From: Cryobacterium sp. Y29
GTDB taxonomy: Bacteria > Actinomycetota > Actinomycetes > Actinomycetales > Microbacteriaceae
Assembly: GCF_002929825.1 (NCBI RefSeq)
Contig: NZ_PJJN01000028.1
Span: forward strand, 1-64,000
Length of the DNA stretch: 64,000 nucleotides
Reading direction: 5' to 3'
The notes beneath the pieces were generated by a model. The model was given only the letters and a program-made list of their open reading frames with translations. It was not told where the DNA came from and did no database searches. Every line of letters starts with the position of its first letter. Position 1 is the first letter of the stretch. Below, in pieces: positions 51,019 through 60,286 of this stretch. The position numbers and the translations under genes are program-made.

Positions 51019-52116
51019 TTAGGTGCGCTCGCGGCGTGGTCTCACGATCGTTCCGGTCGGCGGCGCTATGGATGTGCCAAACAGCCACCGGGCTTTCGGT
51101 TCGACGAAGGGCCGAGCCAGCCGTCGAACGAGGGGCGTCGACAGCAGGAAAGAGGTAGCCACGCTCAGCACGATCATGCCCGGCAATACCCACGCGGGCT
51201 GCGGCCCGTCGAGCACCCCCGTTTCGCGCAGCGGATACAACACGAAGGTGTGCAGCAGGTAGATGTACATCGTGGCCGTGCCGAGGTTGGTCACCCAGGT
51301 CGTGCGGCGCGGAATCAGCATGAGGAACGCCACAATGAGCGCACAGGCGAGCAGCATGACGGTCAAACGGATGCCGCCGGCCCAGAACTCGGAATACCCG
51401 AATATCGCGTACGCCTCGTCGTAGAGCAGGAATCGGCGCACCTGCACGGTGCGCAGGGTCCCGATGTTGAGCCCGATCAGCAGATACAGCAGGGCGAACA
51501 GCCCGATCGCCCCGGCCCGCCAACGCCAGATCAGGCCATCGCGCAGTTCAAGCCAGGCATCGGTCAACTTCCACTGGCGCAGCTTCCAGCCGAAGACGAA
51601 GAATGGCAGCAGCCCGAGGGCGCGGGACAGGGTGAACGTGCCGTCGATACTGGGCAGGTAGCCGGCCCCGATCGAGATGATAATGCTGATGATGAGGGGA
51701 TAGCGCAAAAGCACGAGGTAGGGCAGGGCAATGCGCCAGAGCAACAGGGCGAGCAGAAACCACAGTGTCCAGCTCGCGGTGGAATAGTCCAGAACGAACT
51801 TGCCGCCGAGGATCCAGCGCAGCACCGTCCAGATTGTTTCGAAGATGACGTACGGAAAGATGATGTCGGTGAGCAGCCGGTGCAGCTGCCGTGCGTCTGG
51901 TGGTCCTGACTTGGCGAAGTAGCCGCTCACAGCCACGAAGACGGGTACGTGGAAGGCGTAAATGAACAGATACAGCGTGTACGCGACATCCGATTCGCCG
52001 ATGAGTTTGAGAATCGCGTGGCCGATCAGCACGAGGGTGACCGCGACCCAGCGCGCGTTGTCCCAGAGTGGTACGCGACGCTTCTGTAGTGAAGTGGTGG
52101 TGTCCAGTGCGCTCAT
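51019..52116 (-). CDS. Acyltransferase family membrane protein (OafA/fucose 4-O-acetylase-like)
   Basis: The 365-residue polytopic protein has about ten hydrophobic segments. It has the type 3 acyltransferase N-terminal pattern: DNARWVAVTLVLIGHAILKL with the conserved His (~29), and YAFHVPVFVAVSGYFAKSGP. It probably acetylates an envelope sugar or lipid. The chosen ATG at 52116 has GGGAG ten bases upstream; an ATG at 52125 is also possible. It is divergent from the SDR gene with only 29 bases between starts. Confidence 0.85.
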   Translation of the reverse strand: MSALDTTTSLQKRRVPLWDNARWVAVTLVLIGHAILKLIGESDVAYTLYLFIYAFHVPVFVAVSGYFAKSGPPDARQLHRLLTDIIFPYVIFETIWTVLRWILGGKFVLDYSTASWTLWFLLALLLWRIALPYLVLLRYPLIISIIISIGAGYLPSIDGTFTLSRALGLLPFFVFGWKLRQWKLTDAWLELRDGLIWRWRAGAIGLFALLYLLIGLNIGTLRTVQVRRFLLYDEAYAIFGYSEFWAGGIRLTVMLLACALIVAFLMLIPRRTTWVTNLGTATMYIYLLHTFVLYPLRETGVLDGPQPAWVLPGMIVLSVATSFLLSTPLVRRLARPFVEPKARWLFGTSIAPPTGTIVRPRRERT

Positions 52117-52145
52117 TGACACCATTCTCCCGCCACAATGGAGAA

Positions 52146-52925
52146 ATGAGTACTCGACGAGTGGTTGTGACCGGAGCAAGTTCAGGAATTGGAGCAGCGA
52201 CGGCACGCCTGTTCCGAGAGCATGGCTGGAACGTAGTGGGGGTCGCGCGGCGGGCGGACCGCCTCAAAACGCTGCAAGCCGAAACGGGGGCGGATGTCTT
52301 CACCGCCGACCTCACAGTGCAGGCGGATGTCGACGCCTTGCGTGACTACCTCGCGGGCAGCGGTCCGGTGCACGCCCTCGTCAACAATGCCGGCGGCGCC
52401 AAGGGTCTCGATTCGGTCGAGGCTGGCAGCATCGAAGACTGGGCCTGGATGTTCGAGATCAACGTGCTTGCCGTCAAGCGGGTCACCACGGCCATCCTGC
52501 CGCTGCTGCGCGCCGGCATCGACTCCGGGGCAGGGTCGGCCGATATTGTGACCGTCACGTCGATTGCGGGCCATGTCGCCTACCTCGGCGGTGGCGGCTA
52601 CAACGCGGCCAAGTTCGCCGCGCACGCCATGACCGCAGTGCTGCGCCTCGAACTCTCCGGCGAGCCGATCCGGGTGATCGAGATCGCGCCGGGCATGGTC
52701 AAAACGGATGAGTTCGGTCTGGTTCGCTTTGACGGTGACGCCGACAAGGCTGTCGCGGCTTACGATAACGTGCCCGACCCGCTCTCGGCCGAGGACATCG
52801 CCGAGACCATCGTCGCAAGCGTTGAGCGGCCCGCGCACGTGAACCTCGACCTGATCGTGATCAAGCCGGTGGCCCAGGCTGCCACGACCCGCATCGCCCG
52901 TGGTCCTCTAAAAGTTCGGGAGTAG
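52146..52925 (+). CDS. Short-chain dehydrogenase/reductase (YdfG-like)
   Basis: The 259-residue classical SDR has the cofactor motif TGASSGIG (~9-16), VARRAD (NADP-preferring Arg pair), NNAGG, the catalytic Ser in VTVTSIAGHVA and YNAAK (Tyr and Lys, ~158-162). Relatives such as YdfG oxidise 3-hydroxy acids or serine with NADP+, but specificity cannot be read from the sequence. The start at 52146 is preceded by GGAG and fits the family; the frame is open upstream to 52068. It ends just before the shared terminator. Confidence 0.9.
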   Translation: MSTRRVVVTGASSGIGAATARLFREHGWNVVGVARRADRLKTLQAETGADVFTADLTVQADVDALRDYLAGSGPVHALVNNAGGAKGLDSVEAGSIEDWAWMFEINVLAVKRVTTAILPLLRAGIDSGAGSADIVTVTSIAGHVAYLGGGGYNAAKFAAHAMTAVLRLELSGEPIRVIEIAPGMVKTDEFGLVRFDGDADKAVAAYDNVPDPLSAEDIAETIVASVERPAHVNLDLIVIKPVAQAATTRIARGPLKVRE

Positions 52926-52946
52926 CAAGCAGCCAGCAGCGTTGCT

Positions 52947-52990
52947 AAAAAACGGGCTGGACAGGATCGTGAGATCCTGGCCAGCCCGTT
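52947..52990 (-). terminator. Strong intrinsic terminator of the actP operon
   Basis: On the minus strand AACGGGCTGG and CCAGCCCGTT (52990-52951) form the outer stem, CAGGATC/GATCCTG the inner stem, and the loop is four bases, with a single mismatch. A six-base T-run follows (52952-52947). The same hairpin lies after the SDR stop and may also serve the plus strand, though without a T-run there. Confidence 0.88.
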
Positions 52991-53015
52991 CGTCAATGCG
53001 GGGGAGGGGCGGGGG

Positions 53016-54632
53016 TTAGTGCTCGACGGCCTTTTCCGCGCCGTGTCCGGTGAGTGAGCGTACGGCCATTTCGGCGGCGAGCTTCGGGCTCTCCTTCGTG
53101 GTGCTGGTGACCGATCCGAGCCAGCCCAGGAAGAATCCGAGTGGGATCGAAACGATGCCCGGGTTGCTCAGCGGGAAGAACGCAAAGTCGACACCTTCGC
53201 CGAACATGGAGGTGGGCGTGCCCGAGAACACCGGCGAGAAGATGATCAGCAGAACGGCTGAGGACAGTCCGCCATACATGCTCCAGACCGCGCCACGGGT
53301 CGTGAACCGACGCCAGAACAGCGAGTAGAGGATGGTCGGTAGGTTGGCGCTCGCCGCGACGGCGAAGGCCAGGGCCACCAGGAAGGCGATGTTCTGCCCC
53401 TGCACGCCGATACCGCCGGCGATGGCCAGAATTCCGATGACAACGACGGTACGGCGGGCGACCTTGACCTCGTCGTCAGGGTTTCCCTTGCCCTTCTTGA
53501 TGACGGAGCCATAGATGTCGTGTGCGAAGCTCGTTGCTGCCGTGATCGTGATGCCGGCCACGACGGCCAGGATCGTCGCAAAGGCGATGGCCGAGATGAA
53601 GCCGAGCAGCAGCGGACCGCCGAGGGCGAGCGCGAGCAGTGGGGCTGCCGAATTCACTCCGCCTGGAGCGGCCTCGATGGTTTCCGCACCGACGAGCGAC
53701 GCGGCACCGAAGCCGAGCACCAGGGTGAAGATGTAGAACGCGCCGATGAGCCAGATAGCCCAGACGACCGAACGACGAGCTTCCTTCGCGGTCGGAACCG
53801 TGTAGAAACGCATCAGCACGTGCGGCAGGCCGGCGGTGCCGAGCACCAGGGCGAGGGCGAGGGAGATGAAGTCGAGCGGGTTCGCGCCGTACTTCAGGCC
53901 CGGGGCCAGGATGTCTGCGCCGGCGGCGGAGACGGCAACCGCGCTGTCGAGCAGGTTCGACAGGCTGAAGCCGTTGATCGCGAGTACCCAGACGGTCATC
54001 GCGAACGCACCGATGATGAGCAGGAATGCCTTGACGATCTGCACCCAGGTGGTGCCCTTCATGCCGCCCACGAGTACGTAGACGATCATCAGGCCACCGA
54101 CGACGGTCACCACGATGGACTGGCCGAGCTTGTCATTGATGCCGAGAAGCAGTGAGACGAGTCCGCCGGCACCGGCCATCTGGGCGAGCAGGTAGAAGAA
54201 GCAGACCGCCAGGGTGGTCGTTGCTGCTGCCATGCGCACGGGGCCCTGCTTCAATCGGAAGGAGAGCACGTCGGCCATGGTGAACTTGGCCGTGTTGCGC
54301 ATGAGCTCGGCGACGAGCAAGAGGGCGACGAGCCAGGCCACGAGGAATCCGATGGAATACATGAAACCGTCGTAGCCGGTGACGGCGATCGCGCCGACGA
54401 TGCCGAGGAACGACGCTGCTGAGAGGTAGTCTCCGGCGATGGCGAAACCATTCTGCGGCCCGGTGAAGGAGCGGCCACCCGCGTAATAATCTGCGGCGGT
54501 CTTGTTGTTGCGTCCCGAACGGATCACGATGATCAGCGTCACCGCCACAAAGGCGAGAAAGATCGAGATGTTGAGTACCGGGTTGTTTTCAACCGGTTTG
54601 ACGGTTTCGGCCAGAATCTGCAAAGCGTTCAT
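53016..54632 (-). CDS. actP: Cation/acetate symporter ActP
   Basis: The 538-residue sodium:solute symporter (SSS family) has about 13 membrane segments. Motifs include SFTGPQNGFAIAGDYLSAAS (~55-74), RLKQGPVRMAAATTTLAVCF, and TAGLPHVLMRFYTVPTAKEA (~270-289), typical of ActP. It imports acetate and other short-chain carboxylates, propionate included, with Na+ or H+. It overlaps the DUF485 gene by four bases, the standard yjcH-actP arrangement. The neighbouring prpE and prpDBC genes suggest propionate is a main substrate here. Confidence 0.93.
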   Translation of the reverse strand: MNALQILAETVKPVENNPVLNISIFLAFVAVTLIIVIRSGRNNKTAADYYAGGRSFTGPQNGFAIAGDYLSAASFLGIVGAIAVTGYDGFMYSIGFLVAWLVALLLVAELMRNTAKFTMADVLSFRLKQGPVRMAAATTTLAVCFFYLLAQMAGAGGLVSLLLGINDKLGQSIVVTVVGGLMIVYVLVGGMKGTTWVQIVKAFLLIIGAFAMTVWVLAINGFSLSNLLDSAVAVSAAGADILAPGLKYGANPLDFISLALALVLGTAGLPHVLMRFYTVPTAKEARRSVVWAIWLIGAFYIFTLVLGFGAASLVGAETIEAAPGGVNSAAPLLALALGGPLLLGFISAIAFATILAVVAGITITAATSFAHDIYGSVIKKGKGNPDDEVKVARRTVVVIGILAIAGGIGVQGQNIAFLVALAFAVAASANLPTILYSLFWRRFTTRGAVWSMYGGLSSAVLLIIFSPVFSGTPTSMFGEGVDFAFFPLSNPGIVSIPLGFFLGWLGSVTSTTKESPKLAAEMAVRSLTGHGAEKAVEH

Positions 54633-54976
54633 CGCTGTTCCATCCGCTCAAGTTCGCCGCGAAGTTCTTCGGTCAGGGGATCGATCTTGCGGTTGGCGAA
54701 GGTCACATAGCTCATCGTGATGATGAAGGTGGTGACGAACTGGCCGAGGCCGAGGAGCAGGCCGATGTTGATGCTGCCAAAGACCGGCGTCGCCATGAAA
54801 TCGTGCAAATACGCCGCGGCGAGAACGTAGGCGATGTACCAGACCAGGAAGAAGATCGAGAGCGGCACGACGAATCGGTTGCGGGTCTTCTTCATGTGCA
54901 AAAACTGCGGCGTCTTCTCGTAGGCCTCGTAATCGATTGTGGACTTCGGTGGGGCGTCTTTCACTGCTTCACTCAT
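54629..54976 (-). CDS. DUF485 membrane protein (YjcH-like)
   Basis: The 115-residue protein has a soluble N-terminus (~1-38) and two membrane segments (~38-58 and 68-92) with the DUF485 pattern FVVPLSIFFLVWYIAYVLAA. It is nearly always the upstream partner of ActP and probably helps its folding or activity. AAGGAGG precedes the ATG at ideal spacing, so it is the first gene of the actP unit, 84 bases after the prpE stop. Confidence 0.9.
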   Translation of the reverse strand: MSEAVKDAPPKSTIDYEAYEKTPQFLHMKKTRNRFVVPLSIFFLVWYIAYVLAAAYLHDFMATPVFGSINIGLLLGLGQFVTTFIITMSYVTFANRKIDPLTEELRGELERMEQR

Positions 54977-55060
54977 GGGGCCTCCTTGCCTCAGGGATGG
55001 AAAATGCGGGTGTGGAAAAAAGTGCGGGCTCCCGTTGGGGGCGGAATGCTCGTGACCGGG

Positions 55061-56986
55061 TCAGGAAACGGATGCCGACAGCGCCCGTTTCAGATCGTCG
55101 AGAACGGTGGGGTCTTCGATGGTGGGAGGGATGGAATATTCTTCGCCATCGACGATTTGCCGAATGGTCTTACGAAGAATCTTGCCCGACCGCGTTTTGG
55201 GCAGCCGGTCGAGGATGGTGACGTCGCGAAACGCTGCGACCGGGCCGACGTGTTCCCGAACGAGGGCGACGAGTTCTGCGGCAAGTATGTCGTGATCGAC
55301 AATACTGCCCGCTTTGAGGGTGACGAAACCCGCGGCACGCTGACCCTTGAGCGGGTCGTGCACGCCGAGTACGGCGCACTCGGCGACGGCAGGGTGCAGC
55401 GTGAGGACCTCTTCGAGGGAACCGGTCGAGAGCCGGTGCCCGGCAACGTTGATCACGTCATCGGTACGACCCATCACGAATAGGTAGCCGTCGGTATCGA
55501 AATGTCCGGAGTCGCCGGTGGCATAGTAGCCGGGAAAAGCGGTCAGGTAAGAACTCGTGAAACGGTCCTCGCTGCCCCAGACCCCGAGAAGTGTGCCGGG
55601 TGGCAGCGGAAGTCGGATGGCGATGTTGCCGTCCTTACCGATCTTCTCGATCGGTCGGCCCTGGGAATCGAGGATGGCGATGTCGTACCCGGGCACCGGA
55701 ACCGTGGCCGAGCCCGGTTTGGTCGGCAACTCTTCGATGCCGAGCAGGTTGGCGCAGATTGGCCACCCTGTCTCGGTCTGCCACCAATGGTCGACGACCG
55801 GGCAGTGCAACCCATCGTTGGCCCAGTGGAAGGTTTCGGGGTCGAGGCGTTCTCCGGCCAGGAACAGGCTGGTCAGGCTGGACACGTCGTGGTTCTTCAG
55901 TTCGAGCAGGTCAGGGTCGACGCGACGGATGGCTCGAATGGCCGTTGGAGCGGTGAATAGCACCTTCACTTTGTACTCGTCGACGACACGCCAGAAAGCC
56001 CCGGCATCGGGGGTGCCGATGGGCTTGCCCTCGTAAATCACCGTGGTAGCGCCGGCCAGAAGGGGTGCATAGACGATGTAGGAGTGGCCGACCACCCAGC
56101 CGACATCGGAAGCGGTCCAATACACGTCGCCGTAGCCCACGTTGTACACATTGCGCATCGACCAGTTCAGGGCGACAGCGTGGCCGCCGTTGTCGCGAAT
56201 GATGCCCTTGGGCTTTCCGGTCGTGCCGGATGTATAGAGGATGTACAGCGGATCCTCGGACCGCCGGGCGACCGGGTCAGCCGGCGCGGCTTTGGCCTCC
56301 TCGTCGGCCCAGTCCAGCCACACGGTATCCGTGGAACCGTCGTGGTAGTCCGCAGCCGAGCCGGGAACACTCTCTCGGTCCCGCACGATGACCGTGTGCA
56401 CCGAGCCCTGGCTCAGGGAGATGGCCTTCTCGACGAGCGGCAGGTATTCAACAATGCGGCCGGGTTCGAGACCACCGGATGCCGTGACGATGACACTGGG
56501 ACGGGCGTCATCGATGCGCACGGCGAGTTCCGTCGCGGCGAAACCGCCGAAGACAACGGAGTGCACCGCTCCGATGCGAGCGCAGGCGAGCATGGCGACG
56601 ACGGCTTCGGGGATCATCGGCAGGTAGATGATGACCCGGTCGCCGGTACCGACGCCGTTGGCGCGAAGGACGCCGGCGAATTTGGCGACCCGACCGAGCA
56701 GGTCGAGGTAGCTGAGCTGTATGCGGGTGCCGGTCATTGCGGAGTCGTAGATCAATGCCGTCTGGGCGCCTCGCCCCGCGAGAACGTGTCGATCGAGAGC
56801 GTTGTAGCTCGTGTTGAGTGTGCCCCCCGGAAACCAGCTTCCGGTCGCCGTGCCGTCAACGGCGAGGGCACTCGTCGGTTGCGTGATCCACTCGATGCCG
56901 GCGGCAGCTTCCAACCAGAAGTCCTCCGGCGACGAAATGCTGCGTCGCCAAGCCTCCCGGTAGCCCGCACCTGATTCGCCGTTCAT
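55061..56986 (-). CDS. prpE: Propionyl-CoA synthetase (acetyl-CoA synthetase family)
   Basis: The 641-residue AMP-forming enzyme has the adenylation motifs YTSGTTGKPKGI (~267-278), VVDHWWQTETGWPI and YYATGDSGHFDTDGYLFVMG. The C-terminal PKTRSGKILRK carries the catalytic Lys that is often regulated by acetylation. AVHSVVFGGFAA is family-typical. Preference for propionate over acetate is inferred from the adjacent prpDBC genes and the PrpE-like N-terminus. The ATG at 56986 is preceded by GAGAAGG; the longer frame to 57070 runs into the operators and is rejected. Confidence 0.9.
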   Translation of the reverse strand: MNGESGAGYREAWRRSISSPEDFWLEAAAGIEWITQPTSALAVDGTATGSWFPGGTLNTSYNALDRHVLAGRGAQTALIYDSAMTGTRIQLSYLDLLGRVAKFAGVLRANGVGTGDRVIIYLPMIPEAVVAMLACARIGAVHSVVFGGFAATELAVRIDDARPSVIVTASGGLEPGRIVEYLPLVEKAISLSQGSVHTVIVRDRESVPGSAADYHDGSTDTVWLDWADEEAKAAPADPVARRSEDPLYILYTSGTTGKPKGIIRDNGGHAVALNWSMRNVYNVGYGDVYWTASDVGWVVGHSYIVYAPLLAGATTVIYEGKPIGTPDAGAFWRVVDEYKVKVLFTAPTAIRAIRRVDPDLLELKNHDVSSLTSLFLAGERLDPETFHWANDGLHCPVVDHWWQTETGWPICANLLGIEELPTKPGSATVPVPGYDIAILDSQGRPIEKIGKDGNIAIRLPLPPGTLLGVWGSEDRFTSSYLTAFPGYYATGDSGHFDTDGYLFVMGRTDDVINVAGHRLSTGSLEEVLTLHPAVAECAVLGVHDPLKGQRAAGFVTLKAGSIVDHDILAAELVALVREHVGPVAAFRDVTILDRLPKTRSGKILRKTIRQIVDGEEYSIPPTIEDPTVLDDLKRALSASVS

Positions 56987-57011
56987 GTAAACCTTCTCCA
57001 TCGAAGTTTCT

Positions 57012-57020
57012 CTGTATACA
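57012..57020. promoter_or_regulatory. GntR/FCD-type operator, prpE side
   Basis: CTGTATACA contains the palindrome TGTATACA and is repeated in inverted orientation at 57076-57084. It lies 26 bases upstream of the prpE start. TnGTATACnA-like palindromes are typical of FCD-subfamily GntR regulators, one of which is encoded next door. Confidence 0.65.
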
Positions 57021-57075
57021 AAGAGTGCTTGAAGTATTGCATATAACCCAGCAAGGTGGAATAGGATCACATTTG

Positions 57076-57084
57076 TGTATACAG
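57076..57084. promoter_or_regulatory. GntR/FCD-type operator overlapping the gntR -10
   Basis: TGTATACAG is the exact inverted copy of the site at 57012-57020, with centres 64 bases apart. TATACA within it lies nine bases before the ATG of gntR and could be the -10 of a leaderless message, so bound repressor would block its own promoter. Confidence 0.65.
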
Positions 57085-57092
57085 AAACCGCA

Positions 57093-57764
57093 ATGTTGAG
57101 GTTGGGCGCACCGCTTCGGGCTAGCGAGCGGGCGTACCGTCAGCTGCGCGGAGAGATTCTCAATGGCCTCCTCGCCCCCGGTGCCGCCCTGCTCGAAGTC
57201 GAACAGGCTGAGCGCATTGGCGTATCCCGCACTCCCTTGCGCGAAGCGGTGGCCCGATTGATCGCCGACGGCCTTGTCGTGGGTCGCCGTGGTCGTGGCT
57301 TCGAGGTGACCGACATCTCCGTTGACAGTATCTCCGAACTGTACGAACTGCGCCAGGCGCTCGAGGTGCAGGCCATTCGTCTGGCTGCCACTCGGCGCGA
57401 GCCCGCACCTTTTCAAGAACTCCGCGAGGCATTCGTGACTGCCCCTGAGCTTCTGGATCAGGGCGATCTTGGTGTGCACCGCTACTACGCGCTCATCGAC
57501 GAATTCGAAGACGCCGTCGATGCGGCCGTTGAAAATCCTTTTCTGGTCGGCGCCCTGCGCGCCGTACGCACCCACCTGGCCCGAATCCGTCGGCTGGCCC
57601 GAAGCAACCCTCGGCGGCTTCGTGCCGCAGCCGCCGAGCACCTGCTGATCATCGACGCCATTATTGCTGGCGATCCGTCGCTGGCAGCCCATGCCACCCA
57701 TATCCATCTTCACCAAAGCCTCTTGAGCGTCCTCGCGGCGATCAAAGAGGACTCGGAACGGTAG
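57093..57764 (+). CDS. GntR family (FCD) transcriptional regulator of propionate genes
   Basis: The 223-residue regulator has a winged helix-turn-helix (~8-72; AYRQLRGEILNGLLAPGAAL, GVSRTPLREAVARLIADGLV) and a C-terminal FCD ligand-binding domain (~85-210; ELYELRQALEVQAIRLAA and AEHLLIIDAIIAGDPSLAAH, with metal-site-like His residues). It stands between prpE and prpDBC, so a propionate-pathway metabolite such as 2-methylcitrate is a likely effector. I prefer the ATG at 57093 to the GTG at 57075, because the latter overlaps an operator. Confidence 0.88.
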   Translation: MLRLGAPLRASERAYRQLRGEILNGLLAPGAALLEVEQAERIGVSRTPLREAVARLIADGLVVGRRGRGFEVTDISVDSISELYELRQALEVQAIRLAATRREPAPFQELREAFVTAPELLDQGDLGVHRYYALIDEFEDAVDAAVENPFLVGALRAVRTHLARIRRLARSNPRRLRAAAAEHLLIIDAIIAGDPSLAAHATHIHLHQSLLSVLAAIKEDSER

Positions 57765-57803
57765 TCGATCAACGACTCCGGCCGACCAACGAAGGGACCC
57801 ACC

Positions 57804-59339
57804 GTGCAGCAGCACCATGTTCGAGTTCACAAGAGCGACGAGAATCTGGCCCGCGAGGACCAGCTGGCTTGGAAGATCGCCGAGGTCGCCGCCGACCCCG
57901 CCGCAGTCTCTGCGGAAGTAACCGAAATGGTCATCAACCGGGTGATCGATAATGCCTCCGTGGCTGCGGCCAGCCTGACCCGGCGCCCGGTGATCGCTGC
58001 TCGCTCGCAGGCGCTGGCGCACCCGCGTTCCAACGGTGGTGATGGCGCAACCGTATTCGGCCTCGCGCCGGCACGCCGAGTTTCCCCGGAGTGGGCCGCC
58101 TGGGCTAATGGCGTCGCCGTTCGTGAACTCGACTACCACGACACTTTTCTGGCCGCCGAATATTCCCACCCGGGCGACAACATCCCACCGATCACGGCCG
58201 TCGCCCAGCACCTCGCCGCGCCGCGCGGCCTGACCGGCAGCGACCTGATTCGCGGCATCGCCACCGGCTACGAGATCCAGATCGACCTGGTGAAATCGAT
58301 CAGCCTGCACGAGCACAAAATCGACCACGTTGCCCATCTCGGCCCGTCGGTCGCCGCCGGCATCGGCACACTGCTCGGCCTCGACAAGGAGATCATCTTT
58401 CAGGCCGTCGGCCAGGCGCTGCACACCACGACCGCCACCCGTCAATCGCGCAAGGGCGAAATCTCCTCCTGGAAGGCCCACGCGCCGGCATTCGCCGGAA
58501 AGATGGCCGTCGAAGCCGTCGACCGAGCGCTGCGCGGTGAGACCAGCCCGACCCCGATCTACGAGGGCGAAGACGGCGTCATCGCCTGGCTGCTCGACGG
58601 ACCAGACGGCTCCTACGACGTGTCGCTGCCAGCCGCCGGCAGCATCAAACGCGCCATTCTCGACAGCTACACCAAGGAGCACTCGGCCGAGTACCAGGCG
58701 CAGGCCTGGATCGACCTCGCTCGCAGGCTGCACCACGAGCACCCCGAATTGCTCGTGGCCGGCGCGATTAAGAGCATCGTCATCCACACCAGCCACCACA
58801 CGCACTACGTGATCGGCTCCGGCGCCAACGACCCGCAGAAGTACGACCCCACCGCGAGCCGCGAAACCCTCGACCACTCCATTCCCTATATTTTCACGGT
58901 GGCCCTGCAGGACGGAACCTGGAACCACGTCGACTCCTACAGCCCCGAGCGTGCCGGCCGCCCCGACACCATCGCGCTGTGGAACACCGTCACGACGACT
59001 GAAGACCCGGAATGGACGCGTCGCTACCACTCCCTCGATCCGGCCGAAAAGGCATTCGGCGGTCGCGTCGAAATCGAACTCAGCAATGGAACCCGTCTGG
59101 TTGACGAGATCGCCGTCGCCGACGCGCATCCGCTCGGCGCTCGACCCTTCGCTCGCGCGGAGTACATCAACAAGTTCCGCACGCTGGCCGCGCCGGTAAT
59201 GGAGGAGTTCGAGATCGAACGGTTCCTCACCCTGGCCCAGCGCCTGCCAGAGCTTGGCGCCGCCGAACTCGGTGGCCTGACCATCGTGGCCAAGCCGGGA
59301 CTGCTCAGAACCCTTGCCACTCCGAATGGAATCTTCTAA
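57804..59339 (+). CDS. prpD: 2-methylcitrate dehydratase (MmgE/PrpD family)
   Basis: The 511-residue enzyme dehydrates 2-methylcitrate in the methylcitrate cycle. It has the MmgE/PrpD pattern: [20 protein letters not shown] (~110-129) with the conserved Asp-Tyr-His, [19 protein letters not shown] (~220-238), and the C-terminal swivelling domain with [12 protein letters not shown]. Length is normal. GTG start with AAGGG upstream, 39 bases after gntR. Its stop overlaps the prpB start (TAATG). Confidence 0.94.
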   Translation: MQQHHVRVHKSDENLAREDQLAWKIAEVAADPAAVSAEVTEMVINRVIDNASVAAASLTRRPVIAARSQALAHPRSNGGDGATVFGLAPARRVSPEWAAWANGVAVRELDYHDTFLAAEYSHPGDNIPPITAVAQHLAAPRGLTGSDLIRGIATGYEIQIDLVKSISLHEHKIDHVAHLGPSVAAGIGTLLGLDKEIIFQAVGQALHTTTATRQSRKGEISSWKAHAPAFAGKMAVEAVDRALRGETSPTPIYEGEDGVIAWLLDGPDGSYDVSLPAAGSIKRAILDSYTKEHSAEYQAQAWIDLARRLHHEHPELLVAGAIKSIVIHTSHHTHYVIGSGANDPQKYDPTASRETLDHSIPYIFTVALQDGTWNHVDSYSPERAGRPDTIALWNTVTTTEDPEWTRRYHSLDPAEKAFGGRVEIELSNGTRLVDEIAVADAHPLGARPFARAEYINKFRTLAAPVMEEFEIERFLTLAQRLPELGAAELGGLTIVAKPGLLRTLATPNGIF

Positions 59340-60286
59340 TGCTGTACGCCAGCGTGACGGCAGCCGACAAGCGCATCGCGCTCAAGGCCGGCCTGACCAG
59401 CGGAAAGATTCTGCGCTACCCCGGCGCGTTCAACCCGCTCTCGGCCAAGCTCATCCAGCAGAAGGGTTTCGAGGGCGTCTACATTTCGGGCGCGGTGCTC
59501 TCGGCCGACCTCGGCCTGCCCGACATCGGCCTGACCACTCTTACCGAGGTGGCCGGACGGTCGCAGCAGATCGCCCGTATGACCGACCTGCCGGCCATCG
59601 TCGATGCCGACACCGGTTTCGGCGAGCCGATGAACGTGGCGCGCACGATTCAGACCCTCGAAGACGCGGGACTTGCCGGCATGCACATCGAGGACCAGAT
59701 CAACCCGAAACGTTGCGGCCACCTCGATGGCAAGCAGGTCGTGGACGCCGACACCGCGATCAAGCGCATCCGCGCCGCTGTCGATGCGCGCCGGGACGCG
59801 AACTTTCTCGTGATGGCGCGCACCGATATCCGTGCCGTTGACGGGTTGGACGCCGCCGTTACCAGGGCCAAGCAGCTGCAGGATGCCGGGGCCGACGCGA
59901 TCTTCCCCGAGGCGATGGGCAGCCTGGCCGAGTTCGAAACAATTCGGGCAGCCGTGTCGGTGCCGATCCTGGCGAACATGACCGAGTTCGGCAAGGGCGA
60001 GTTGTACACGGTGCAGCAGCTTGAGAATGTGGGAATGAACCTGGTGATCTTTCCGGTGTCGTTGCTGCGCCTGGCGATGGGGGCGGCGGCGCGTGGACTC
60101 GACGCGATCGAGCAGACGGGCTCGCTCACCACGATGCTGCCCGAGATGCAGCACCGGGCCGACCTGTACGAGTTGCTCGATTATGCCTCGTACAGTCAGT
60201 TCGATTCGGGTATCTTCGATTTCACCCTGAACCCGCACATTTCCACGCCCAGTTCGGCGCAAGGTCTGAAGGAGCACAATGTCTGA
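59339..60286 (+). CDS. prpB: 2-methylisocitrate lyase
   Basis: The 315-residue TIM-barrel enzyme of the isocitrate lyase/PEP mutase superfamily cleaves 2-methylisocitrate to pyruvate and succinate. GAFNPLSAKLIQQKGFEGVY (~31-50), the metal-binding VDADTGFGEP, and the catalytic loop DQINPKRCGHLDGK with KRCGH (Cys near residue 124) are diagnostic. It overlaps both prpD and prpC, showing a tightly coupled operon. Confidence 0.95.
   Translation: MLYASVTAADKRIALKAGLTSGKILRYPGAFNPLSAKLIQQKGFEGVYISGAVLSADLGLPDIGLTTLTEVAGRSQQIARMTDLPAIVDADTGFGEPMNVARTIQTLEDAGLAGMHIEDQINPKRCGHLDGKQVVDADTAIKRIRAAVDARRDANFLVMARTDIRAVDGLDAAVTRAKQLQDAGADAIFPEAMGSLAEFETIRAAVSVPILANMTEFGKGELYTVQQLENVGMNLVIFPVSLLRLAMGAAARGLDAIEQTGSLTTMLPEMQHRADLYELLDYASYSQFDSGIFDFTLNPHISTPSSAQGLKEHNV

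Noticed and set aside
56856..59129. 757-codon open frame on the minus strand
   Set aside because: It runs antisense through gntR and prpD and into prpE in the wrong frame. The product is low-complexity with no recognisable domain.
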